Source: Streptomyces sp. NBC_01788
GTDB taxonomy: Bacteria > Actinomycetota > Actinomycetes > Streptomycetales > Streptomycetaceae
Reading direction: 5' to 3'
DNA: 64,000 nucleotides
Assembly: GCF_035917575.1 (NCBI RefSeq)
Contig: NZ_CP109090.1
Location: 3,534,001-3,598,000, forward strand
Under the pieces are notes generated by a model. That model saw only the letters and a program-made list of their open reading frames with translations. It searched no databases and was not told the DNA's origin. Positions 34,604 to 42,901 of the stretch are shown here, piece after piece. Every line of letters begins with the position of its first letter. The first letter of the stretch is position 1. Position numbers and translations under genes: made by a program.

Positions 34604-35257
34604 GTGGCTTTCATCATGGTATGCGAAGACGACGCGGCGGTCCGCGGCGTACTCAAGCGCGCCCTGGAGCACGACGGCCACACCGTCTCCGTCGCCGCCA
34701 CGGCCGACAGCCTGCTGCGGCAGCTCGCACCGGCGCCCCATCTGGTCGTCCTGGATCTCGGGCTCCCGGACGCCGACGGCCGCGACGTCTGCCTGGCCCT
34801 CCGGGCGCGCGGCGTCGACACGCCGGTGTTGATGCTCACCGCCCTGGACGGCCTGCATCACAAGGTGGGCGGCTTCGAGGCCGGCGCCGACGACTACATG
34901 ACCAAACCCTTCGACATCCCGGAACTGCTGGTCCGCGTCCGAGCGCTGCTGCGCCGGGCCACCGTGGCGCCCGCACCGCGCGAGGTCGTCCTCGATCCGG
35001 CGAAGCACGTGGTGACCTACGACTCGGTGAGCGAGAGCCTGACCCCGACCGAGTTCCGGCTGCTGGGCCGCCTGATCGCCTCGCAGGGCGACGCGGTACG
35101 CCGCCACGCCCTCATCGCCGCCGGCTGGCCGCACGGAGCGCAGGTCAGCGACAACACCCTCGACTCCTTCGTGCGCCGGCTGCGGACCAAGCTCGGTCCG
35201 CTGGGGGTGGCCGAGCGTCTGGCGACCGTCCGCGGCGTGGGCTACCGATGGCAGTGA
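34604..35257 (+). CDS. OmpR-family response regulator
   Basis: The protein has 217 residues. The receiver domain has the acidic pair EDD (residues 8-10), the phospho-acceptor Asp in HLVVLDLGLPDADG (about 50), and the conserved Thr and Lys in LMLTALDG and YMTKPFDIPE. The C-terminal winged helix contains LTPTEFRLLGRLIASQGD and DSFVRRLRTKLGPLG. GTG 34604 has no strong ribosome site; a leaderless or weak start is possible. The histidine kinase overlaps its end by 10 bases, so the pair forms one two-component system. Confidence 0.93.
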   Translation: MAFIMVCEDDAAVRGVLKRALEHDGHTVSVAATADSLLRQLAPAPHLVVLDLGLPDADGRDVCLALRARGVDTPVLMLTALDGLHHKVGGFEAGADDYMTKPFDIPELLVRVRALLRRATVAPAPREVVLDPAKHVVTYDSVSESLTPTEFRLLGRLIASQGDAVRRHALIAAGWPHGAQVSDNTLDSFVRRLRTKLGPLGVAERLATVRGVGYRWQ

Positions 35258-36516
35258 CGGGATTCCGCAGGAGGGTCGTCGCGCTCACTGTGCTGATCGC
35301 CACCGCCGTGGTCGCGATCCTGGTCGTGGTCTCGCACGTGCTGCTGAGCGGGGTGACGGACGCCGACGCGCACGATCTGGCGCGTACCCGCGCCGAGGCG
35401 GTCGCGGCGAACGTCACCGCCGTGGGCGGCCGTGTCGTGCTGACGGAGAACAGCAGTGAGGCGCTGGACGAGGTCGCCTGGGTGTATGCCGACGGCCACC
35501 TGATCGACGGGAACGTACCGGCGGGCATGGTCGAGCGCGTCGAGGCGCTGGCAGGCTCACGGCGATCGCAGACCGCCGCCGTCGACAACTACCTCCTGTA
35601 CGCGCGGAAGGTCCCGGTCGACGGCCACAACGTCATGGTGATCGTCCGGGTGGACCTCACGCCCTACGAGACATCCGAGCAGCACAGCCTGACCTTGTCG
35701 CTGATCCTGGGCGGCCTCGCGATCCTCCTCGCCGGCGTTGTCGCGCACCTCGTGGTGCGCCGCGCGCTGCGGGTCGTGCACGAGATGGCCGCGCTCGCCG
35801 ACGACTGGAGCCATCACGAACCCGGGCGCCGCTTCGACCTCGGGGTCCCCCGCGACGAGTTCGGGGAACTGGGGCGGACCCTGGACCACCTCCTGGAGCG
35901 CGTGGACAACGCGCTGGCGGACGAGCGCCGGCTCACTGATGAGATCGCCCACGAGCTGCGGACACCGCTCACGGTCCTGCGGGGCGAGGCGCAGCTTGCG
36001 CAGCTGTCCGGCGAGCCGGTGACGCCGGAGGCGGTGCTGAGCGAGGTCGACCGCCTCGATGCGGCGATCACGACGATTCTGCGCGCCGCGCGCGCACAGG
36101 GAGACGCCGGGACCCGGTGCGATCTGCGCTCCGCCGCCCGGCAGGCGATCGCCGGCCGCGCGGTCGAGGTCGACTTTCCCGCGAAGGCCGAGGTCGCCGT
36201 GGCGGCCGACGTCACCGTGTCGCTGTTGTCGCCCCTGCTGGAGAACGGCCTGCGGCATGCGCGGTCGCGTGTGTGGATCACCGCGCGCGTCCAGGGTGAG
36301 GCAATCGTGGTCGATGTCCTGGACGACGGCCCCGGGTTCGATTCCGCGGAGGTCGACCGGGTCTTCGAAGCGGGTGTGACCGGCGTCGGCGGGTACGGGC
36401 TGGGGCTGCCGGTGGTCCGGCGCATCGCCGCCTCGGCCGGTGTGGAGGTCCGCGCGATCGCGGACGGCCGCGGTCACGTCGAGGTGACGCTCCCGGCCGC
36501 GCGTGCGGCCACGTAG
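35248..36516 (+). CDS. sensor histidine kinase
   Basis: The protein has 422 residues. Helix one (VVALTVLIATAVVAILVVVS) and helix two (LTLSLILGGLAILLAGVVAH) bracket an outside sensor of about 120 residues. A HAMP-like linker follows, then the phospho-acceptor His in DEIAHELRTPLTVLRGEAQ (about 236). The ATPase domain shows LLENGLRHARSRVW (N-box), DDGPGFDSAEVDRVFEAG (G1/F) and VGGYGLGLPVVRRIA (G2). The outside part has no recognisable ligand domain. It overlaps its response regulator and is followed after 38 bases by a COG4705 membrane protein, a likely target or accessory component. Confidence 0.92.
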   Translation: MAVTGFRRRVVALTVLIATAVVAILVVVSHVLLSGVTDADAHDLARTRAEAVAANVTAVGGRVVLTENSSEALDEVAWVYADGHLIDGNVPAGMVERVEALAGSRRSQTAAVDNYLLYARKVPVDGHNVMVIVRVDLTPYETSEQHSLTLSLILGGLAILLAGVVAHLVVRRALRVVHEMAALADDWSHHEPGRRFDLGVPRDEFGELGRTLDHLLERVDNALADERRLTDEIAHELRTPLTVLRGEAQLAQLSGEPVTPEAVLSEVDRLDAAITTILRAARAQGDAGTRCDLRSAARQAIAGRAVEVDFPAKAEVAVAADVTVSLLSPLLENGLRHARSRVWITARVQGEAIVVDVLDDGPGFDSAEVDRVFEAGVTGVGGYGLGLPVVRRIAASAGVEVRAIADGRGHVEVTLPAARAAT

Positions 36517-36554
36517 TCAGGTTGTGTGCAGGTTCCCCGCGTCAACCTCCCCGC

Positions 36555-37829
36555 ATGACAACGACGACGGAAGCACGCACGCGCAGCGGGCGGCTCATGC
36601 TCAACAAGGTCCCCGAGGTCACCATCTGGTTCTGGGTGATCAAGGTCCTGTGCACGACGGTCGGTGAGAGCTTCGCCGACTGGATCAACACCCAGCTGGG
36701 CGTCGGGCTGGTGAACACGGCCTGGATCTTCACCGCGGTCCTGGTGGTGGTCCTGGCCGTCCAGCTGTGGCTGAAGCGGTACGTCCCGTTCCCCTACTGG
36801 CTGACCGTGGTCGTTGTCAGCGTGACGGGCACCTTGTACACCGACATCCTGACCGACCGGCTGAACGTGCCGCTGTGGATCAGTTCCGCGGTCTTCTCGG
36901 TGCTGCTCGCGGTGGTCTTCGGCGTGTGGTGGCTGCGTGAGCGCACGCTGTCGATCCACTCGGTCACCACGTTCTCGCGGGAGTCGTTCTACTGGCTGAC
37001 CGTCCTGGTCACCTTCGCGCTCGGCACCGCGACCGGCGACTGGACTCTGGAGCTGACCGGCTGGAGCCCGGGCGTCTCGGTGTTGCTGCCGCTCGGCCTC
37101 ATCGCGGCGATCACCATGCTGCGGAGGTTCGGCGCGAACCCGGTGCTGTCCTTCTGGCTCGCCTACATCCTGACCCGCCCGCTGGGCGCGAACATCGGCG
37201 ACTGGCTCGCCTCCCCCAAGGTCGCCGAGAGCCCGGGCGAGCCGACCGGTCTCGCGCTGGGCACGTTCACCACCAGCCTGATCTTCCTCGGCCTGATCCT
37301 GGCGACGGTTGTCTACCTGACGGTGACGCGCTCGGATGTGACCGAGACCTTCGAGGCGGCCCACGCCGCACGGGTCACCGGCGACCCGCGCAAGGAGCGC
37401 GTCGCGCTGGCCGGCTTCGGACTACTGGCCGTCGCCACCGCGGCCCTGCTGGTCTGGGCCCACGGTCAGCCGCACGTCGGCCCGGCGCCGGAGACCGACA
37501 CCACCTCCGCCGTCCAGTTGCCTCCCGGTCAGGCGGTGAAGCACTTCCCGCCCGCGAAGGTCGGCGCGCTGCGGACCCTCGCGTCCACCTCGCTCAAGGA
37601 CGCACGCTCGGGGGACGCGGCCGGGGCCCATGCGGCCGCCCAGTCGCTGCGTGACCTGTGGGATGCCGACCAGGCCTCGCTGGAGCCGCTGGACGAAACC
37701 GGCTGGACCTCCGTCGACGCCCAGATGGACAAAGTGCTCAAGACCTTCGGCATCGACCACTCGAACCCGCCGATGTCGCCGGCACAGCAGGAGAGCGAAC
37801 TGAAAGCCCTCCTGGCGGACCTGGGCTGA
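36555..37829 (+). CDS. COG4705-like integral membrane protein
   Basis: The protein has about 424 residues. The start MLNKVPEVTIWFWVIKVLCT, then VGESFADWINTQLGVGL, is typical of COG4705 uncharacterised membrane proteins. About nine helices follow in two similar halves; GESFADW is mirrored by PLGANIGDWLA. A roughly 120-residue C-terminal helical tail follows (LRTLASTSLKDARSGDAAGA). The tail is not in the shorter family members I recall and could be a regulatory domain. ATG 36555 lacks a clear ribosome site. It sits directly behind the two-component genes and is probably co-transcribed. Transport or stress function is unproven. Confidence 0.78.
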   Translation: MTTTTEARTRSGRLMLNKVPEVTIWFWVIKVLCTTVGESFADWINTQLGVGLVNTAWIFTAVLVVVLAVQLWLKRYVPFPYWLTVVVVSVTGTLYTDILTDRLNVPLWISSAVFSVLLAVVFGVWWLRERTLSIHSVTTFSRESFYWLTVLVTFALGTATGDWTLELTGWSPGVSVLLPLGLIAAITMLRRFGANPVLSFWLAYILTRPLGANIGDWLASPKVAESPGEPTGLALGTFTTSLIFLGLILATVVYLTVTRSDVTETFEAAHAARVTGDPRKERVALAGFGLLAVATAALLVWAHGQPHVGPAPETDTTSAVQLPPGQAVKHFPPAKVGALRTLASTSLKDARSGDAAGAHAAAQSLRDLWDADQASLEPLDETGWTSVDAQMDKVLKTFGIDHSNPPMSPAQQESELKALLADLG

Positions 37830-37911
37830 CGGACCGCACAGCGCCCGGCCACCGCACCGGCCGACGGGCTCAGTGTGCCGGGCCGCGCCGTGAACCGCGC
37901 CGGTCGAAGCT

Positions 37912-38484
37912 CTAGTTGACGACCTCGACCCTCGTGCCCGGGTCCGCGAAGGCCCACAGGGCCGTGCCGTCGGGCTTGCCCATGCGGATGCCGCCCGTCT
38001 TGGCGTCGGCGGCGGCCGGTGGGGGTGAGGCACCGTCCACGGCGTTGCTGAAGGCGATGAAGACGCCGGACTTGCCCGCGAAGTACATGATGTGCTCGAT
38101 CTGGACGCCGTCCGAGCCGGTCGTCGAGGGGACGCGCTGGGAGATCACGTAGGCGCCCGGGTCGGGGCTCACCGTGCCCGGCCAGACCGGGAAGGTGCGG
38201 GTGGGTTTGTCGCTCTCGTCGACCAGCCACACCCGCTTCTGGGCGAGGGCGTAGACGATCCGGTGGCCCACGCCCGAGTCGGCCGGGACGGCAGGCGGAG
38301 CCGACGGCTTGGGCTTGGGTTTGGCGGAGGGGCTCGCGCTCGCCGAGGACACGGGTCGGTGGTCGGCGGCCGGGGCCGTGGGGTGGGCACCCTGGTCGGC
38401 CTTCGCCGCCAGTACGGCCACCGCCGCGACCGCGCCCACGGTCAGGCCGCTGACCCAGACCCACGAAGGTATTCGGGCCGCCAT
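37912..38484 (-). CDS. membrane-anchored L,D-transpeptidase-like protein lacking the catalytic Cys
   Basis: The 190-residue protein has one N-terminal membrane anchor (WVWVSGLTVGAVAAVAVLAA), a Ser/Pro/Lys linker and a C-terminal domain. The latter looks like a YkuD fold: GHRIVYALAQKRVWLVDESD, then TFPVWPGTVSPDPGAYVISQ and a final KTGGIRMGKPDGTALW. In active L,D-transpeptidases this last segment reads SHGCIRM or similar. Here the Cys and the preceding His are absent, so it should be catalytically dead and perhaps binds peptidoglycan. GTG 38490 is an alternative start. GAGGAG lies about 10 bases upstream of ATG 38484. Confidence 0.72.
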   Translation of the reverse strand: MAARIPSWVWVSGLTVGAVAAVAVLAAKADQGAHPTAPAADHRPVSSASASPSAKPKPKPSAPPAVPADSGVGHRIVYALAQKRVWLVDESDKPTRTFPVWPGTVSPDPGAYVISQRVPSTTGSDGVQIEHIMYFAGKSGVFIAFSNAVDGASPPPAAADAKTGGIRMGKPDGTALWAFADPGTRVEVVN

Positions 38485-38563
38485 GGGCACGCATCTCCTC
38501 GGTGCTACTCGACCCCTCCGACGGGGGTCGGATCATCGTACTGCGAGCTGCGTCTTACTCGGT

Positions 38564-41149
38564 TCAGTCCAGGACCGGCAGCAGGTCCGGGAGGTGGCCG
38601 TCCGACGCGGCCGCGGCCTGCCGCCTTTCCTCCGGGACCTCGCCGTAGAGCGTGGTCCTCGGCTTCGCCGGGCGTCCGGCCGCCGCCGCCACCGCGACCA
38701 GGTCCTTGACGGACTTGTAGGAGCCGTAGGAGGAGCCCGCCATGCGGGAGATCGTCTCCTCCATCAGCGTGCCGCCGAGGTCGTTCGCGCCGGAGCGGAG
38801 CATTTCGGCGGCGCCCGCCTCGCCCAGCTTCACCCAGCTCGTCTGGATGTTGGGGATCCAGGGGTGCAGCAGGAGCCGCGCCATCGCCGTCACCGCGCGG
38901 TTGTCCCGTACGGAGGGGCCGGGCCTGGCGATGCCCGCCAGGTACACGGGGGCGTTGGTGTGGATGAAGGGGAGCGTCACGAACTCGGTGAAGCCGCCGG
39001 TCCGCTGCTGGATGCGGGCCAGGGTGCGCAGGTGACCGAGCCAGTGGCGGGGTTGGTCCACGTGGCCGTACATCATCGTCGACGAGGACCGGATGCCCAG
39101 TTCGTGGGCGGTCGTCACGACCTCGATCCAGGTGGCGGTGGGCAGCTTGCCCTTGGTCAGGACCCAGCGGACCTCGTCGTCGAGGATCTCGGCCGCCGTG
39201 CCGGGGATGCTGTCCAGGCCCGCCGCCCTGGCCTCGGTCAGCCACTCGCGGATGGACAGGCCGGTGCGGGTGGCGCCGTTGACGACCTCCATCGGGGAGA
39301 AGGCGTGCACGTGCATGCCGGGGACGCGTTCCTTCACCGCGCGCGCGATGTCGAAGTAGGCCGTGCCCGGCAGGTCGGGGTGGATGCCGCCCTGCATGCA
39401 GACCTCCACCGCGCCGACGTCCCAGGCCTGCTGGGCCCGGTCGGCGACCTGGCCGAGGGACAGGGTGTAGGCGTCCGCGTCGGTGCGGCGCTGGGCGAAG
39501 GCGCAGAAGCGGCAGCCGGTGTAGCAGACGTTGGTGAAGTTGATGTTCCGCGTGACGATGTACGTGACGTCCTCGCCCACCACGGACTTGCGGACGTCGT
39601 CGGCGATCCTGCACAGCGCGTCCAGGGCCGGGCCGTCCGCGTGCAGCAGCGCCAGGGCCTCGTCGTCGGTGAGCCTCGTCGGGTCGTCGGCGGCCGTGCG
39701 CAGGGCCTGCCGTACGTCGGTGTCGACGCGTTCCGGGGCCATGCCGGGGGCGGCCGCCTCGCGCAGGGCTCCCCAGTCGCCGTACACCTCGTCGAAGTCG
39801 CCCCGGCGGTCGGCGGTGCGGCCGTCGGTGTCGATGGTGCGGTGCAGGTCGGTGCGGCCGGTGGCGGTGAAGGCCTCGTCGGGCTCCTGCCAGGGACGGC
39901 CCTCGACCACCGCGTCCGGGCGGGCCAGGCCCGTCTCGGGGTCGGCCAGGGCACGAACGTGCGGCAGCAGCCGCGGGTCGAGCCAGGGTTCGCCGCGGGT
40001 GACGAACTCCGGGTACACGCAGAGCCGTTCGCGCAGTTCGAAGCCCGCCGCGGCCGACTTCTCGGCGAGCTGCTCGATCCGGGGCCAGGGGCGTTCGGGG
40101 TTGACGTGGTCGACGGTGAGCGGGGAGACGCCGCCCCAGTCGTCGATGCCGGCGCCGATGAGCCGTTCGTACTCGGCGTCGACCAGATTGGGCGGGGCCT
40201 GGAGGCAGGCGGAGGGGCCCATGATGTGCCGGGCGACGGCCACTGTGGCGACCAGCTCGTCGAGTTCGGCGTCGGGCATGCCGCGCATGGCCGTGTCCGG
40301 CTTGGCGCGGAAGTTCTGGATGATCAGTTCCTGGATGCCGTGGTGGGCGCGGGCGACCTTGCGCAGGGCGAACAGGGACTCCGCGCGTTCCTCGTACGTC
40401 TCGCCGATGCCGATCAGGATCCCGGAGGTGAAGGGGACGGAGGAACGGCCGGCGTCCTCAAGGACCCGCAGCCGCACGGCCGGTTCCTTGTCCGGGGAGC
40501 CGTGGTGGGGGCCGCCCGGCTCGGACCACAGCCGGCGCGCGGTCGTCTCCAGCATCATGCCCATCGAGGGGGCGACGGGCTTGAGGCGCTGGAAGTCCGT
40601 CCAGGTCATGACGCCCGGGTTGAGGTGCGGCAGCAGGCCGGTCTCCTCCAGGATGCGGATGGAGACGGCGCGTACGTAGGCGATGGTGTCGTCGTAGCCG
40701 TGCGCGTCGAGCCACTCGCGCGCTTCCGGCCAACGGTCCTCCGGCTTGTCGCCGAGGGTGATCAGGGCTTCCTTGCAGCCGAGTTCGGCGCCTCGGCGGG
40801 CGATGTCGAGGACCTCGTCGGGGGACATGAACATCCCGTGCCCGGCGCGGCGCAGCTTGCCCGGCACGGTGACGAACGTGCAGTAGTGGCACTTGTCGCG
40901 GCACAGCCGGGTCAGCGGGATGAAGACGCTCTTGGAGTAGGTGATGACGCCGGGACGGCCGGCGGCCTCCAGACCGGCGTCCCGCACCCGGGCCGCGGAG
41001 GCGGCGAGGTCCCGGAGGTGCTCGCCCCGCGCCTGGAGCAGCACCGCCGCCTCGGCGACATCGAGCGCGACCCCGTCCCGGGCACGTTTGAGCGCACGAC
41101 GCAGCGAGTTCTCGGTGGGACCGGTTCCGGAGAGCACGGAAGTCGTCAT
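38564..41149 (-). CDS. fbiC: FO synthase (CofG-CofH fusion)
   Basis: The 861-residue protein has two radical-SAM halves. The first has the cluster motif [10 protein letters not shown] (CofG-like, near residue 85). The second has [10 protein letters not shown] (CofH-like, near residue 540). It joins 5-amino-6-ribitylamino-uracil to tyrosine to make FO, the chromophore of coenzyme F420, used by actinobacterial reductases and in some antibiotic pathways. Length matches the fused FbiC of mycobacteria and Streptomyces. ATG 41149 is close to the divergent PHP-domain gene. No other F420 genes are in the window, as is usual. Confidence 0.96.
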   Translation of the reverse strand: MTTSVLSGTGPTENSLRRALKRARDGVALDVAEAAVLLQARGEHLRDLAASAARVRDAGLEAAGRPGVITYSKSVFIPLTRLCRDKCHYCTFVTVPGKLRRAGHGMFMSPDEVLDIARRGAELGCKEALITLGDKPEDRWPEAREWLDAHGYDDTIAYVRAVSIRILEETGLLPHLNPGVMTWTDFQRLKPVAPSMGMMLETTARRLWSEPGGPHHGSPDKEPAVRLRVLEDAGRSSVPFTSGILIGIGETYEERAESLFALRKVARAHHGIQELIIQNFRAKPDTAMRGMPDAELDELVATVAVARHIMGPSACLQAPPNLVDAEYERLIGAGIDDWGGVSPLTVDHVNPERPWPRIEQLAEKSAAAGFELRERLCVYPEFVTRGEPWLDPRLLPHVRALADPETGLARPDAVVEGRPWQEPDEAFTATGRTDLHRTIDTDGRTADRRGDFDEVYGDWGALREAAAPGMAPERVDTDVRQALRTAADDPTRLTDDEALALLHADGPALDALCRIADDVRKSVVGEDVTYIVTRNINFTNVCYTGCRFCAFAQRRTDADAYTLSLGQVADRAQQAWDVGAVEVCMQGGIHPDLPGTAYFDIARAVKERVPGMHVHAFSPMEVVNGATRTGLSIREWLTEARAAGLDSIPGTAAEILDDEVRWVLTKGKLPTATWIEVVTTAHELGIRSSSTMMYGHVDQPRHWLGHLRTLARIQQRTGGFTEFVTLPFIHTNAPVYLAGIARPGPSVRDNRAVTAMARLLLHPWIPNIQTSWVKLGEAGAAEMLRSGANDLGGTLMEETISRMAGSSYGSYKSVKDLVAVAAAAGRPAKPRTTLYGEVPEERRQAAAASDGHLPDLLPVLD

Positions 41150-41247
41150 CCTTCGAGCATACGGTCGCGGTCACCAGGGCCGATCAAGGAAGGACCGGCC
41201 GGTGGCGCCGGTGGTCCGGCCGTGGACCCGGACGGCGCACTCCCGTC

Positions 41248-42720
41248 GTGACGGTCGCCTCCGTGGCGCCTACGTTGGGAAGCGTGACCTTCGCGAGGGG
41301 CGCGGACGGCGGGCAGGTGACCCGGACGATCCGGGGGACGCTGGCGCCGGGTGCGGCCGACTACGTGTACGTTCCCGTCGACGTTCCGGACGGGGTGCGG
41401 GAGATCAAGGTCTCGTACACCTACGACAGGCCGGCCGTTCCCGCGGGCACGCCCGGCAACGCGCTGGACATCGGCATCTTCGACCAGCGCGGCATCGAGC
41501 CGGGCGGCGAGGGCTTCCGTGGCTGGTCGGGCGGGGCGCGTACGGAGTTCTTCGTCCGCGCGGACGACGCGACACCCGGGTACATCGCGGGGCCGGTCGG
41601 CGCCGGTGTCTGGCACATCGTGCTCGGGCCCTACACGGTCGCCCCGCGGGGCCTGTCGTACACGCTCGACGTCACCCTGACCCACGGCGCCCCGGGCACG
41701 GCCGTAGCGCCCGTGTACCCGCCGCAGTGGGCCAGGGGGCGGGGGCGGGCCTGGTACCGGGGGGACTGCCACCTGCACTCCTGGCATTCCGACGGGCGCC
41801 GCACCCCCGCCGAGATCGCCGCGCGGGCCAGGGCGGCCGGCCTCGACTTCATCAACAGCTCGGACCACAACACCCATGCCTCGCACGCGCACTGGGCCGA
41901 CCACGCGGGCGACGACCTGCTGATCATGCTGGGCGAGGAGGTGACGACGAGGAACGGCCACGTCCTCGCCCTCGGCACCGACCCGGGCACCTTCGTCGAC
42001 TGGCGCTACCGGGCGCGGGAGGGCCGCTTCGGCCGCTTCGCCCGCGAGATCCGCCGCGCGGGCGGCCTGGTCGTGCCCGCCCACCCGCACGCCACCTGCG
42101 TCGGCTGCGCCTGGAAGTTCGGCTTCGGCGAGGCGGACGCGGTGGAGGTGTGGAACGGCCCCTTCACCCCGGACGACGAGATGGCGGTGGCCGCGTGGGA
42201 CGCCACGCTCGTGGCGGCGGCACGGGAGGACCGGCGCTGGCTGCCCGCGATGGGCAGCAGCGACGCGCACCGGCCGCCGGACTCCGTGGGCCTGCCCCAG
42301 ACGGTCGTCCTGGCCGACGACCTCACCCGGGATGCCGTCCAGGACGGCATCCGCGCGGGCCGCTCGTACGTCGCCGAGTCCCGGCGCGTGTCGCTCGCCT
42401 TCACCGCGACGGGCGCCGGGGGCGAGCGGGCGGGCATCGGGGAGCGGCTGCGGGTGGCCCCGGACACCCCGGTGACGGTCCGCCTCGAAGCCTCCGGCGT
42501 ACCGCGCTGCACGGTCCGCCTCGTGACCGACCAGGGGGTGCTGCTCACCAGCGACCCGTTCCCCGTGCCGGGCTCGGGGGCCGTCGAGTGGCGCACGACC
42601 CCGGCGTACGCGGCGTACGTACGGGCCGAGGTGCGCCATGAGACGGCGGTGGGGCCGCTGCCCGGGGTGATGGCGGCGCTCACGAACCCGATCTTTCTGG
42701 GCGCGGGCGGACACGTCTGA
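41248..42720 (+). CDS. CehA/McbA-type PHP-domain metallohydrolase
   Basis: The protein has about 490 residues. An N-terminal beta domain (about 1-160) precedes a PHP phosphoesterase-like domain. Its metal motifs are YRGDCHLHSWHSDG, INSSDHNTHASHAH, LGEEVTTRNGHVLALG, VVPAHPHA and MGSSDAH. Relatives include carbaryl and CehA-like hydrolases and poorly defined phosphoesterases. There is no signal peptide from GTG 41248; GTG 41284 is an alternative start. It lies between fbiC (divergent) and afsR (same strand, 181 bases upstream). Nothing in the sequence links it functionally to either. Confidence 0.85.
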   Translation: MTVASVAPTLGSVTFARGADGGQVTRTIRGTLAPGAADYVYVPVDVPDGVREIKVSYTYDRPAVPAGTPGNALDIGIFDQRGIEPGGEGFRGWSGGARTEFFVRADDATPGYIAGPVGAGVWHIVLGPYTVAPRGLSYTLDVTLTHGAPGTAVAPVYPPQWARGRGRAWYRGDCHLHSWHSDGRRTPAEIAARARAAGLDFINSSDHNTHASHAHWADHAGDDLLIMLGEEVTTRNGHVLALGTDPGTFVDWRYRAREGRFGRFAREIRRAGGLVVPAHPHATCVGCAWKFGFGEADAVEVWNGPFTPDDEMAVAAWDATLVAAAREDRRWLPAMGSSDAHRPPDSVGLPQTVVLADDLTRDAVQDGIRAGRSYVAESRRVSLAFTATGAGGERAGIGERLRVAPDTPVTVRLEASGVPRCTVRLVTDQGVLLTSDPFPVPGSGAVEWRTTPAYAAYVRAEVRHETAVGPLPGVMAALTNPIFLGAGGHV

Positions 42721-42901
42721 CCGGCGGACGGCGCCCGCTCGCCCGGCCGTCGGGGCCAAGAGCGTGCGGAGAGGATGTGTGGGCCTTGTGTCGTGGGATG
42801 TGCGTGGCTGTGATCGCCGTCTCGGGAGCTGACGCATCTGCCGTGAACAAGGCAAACTGGCCTTGCTTGTTGACGGTTCGACAGGGGGCCAGGGGGCAGC
42901 G

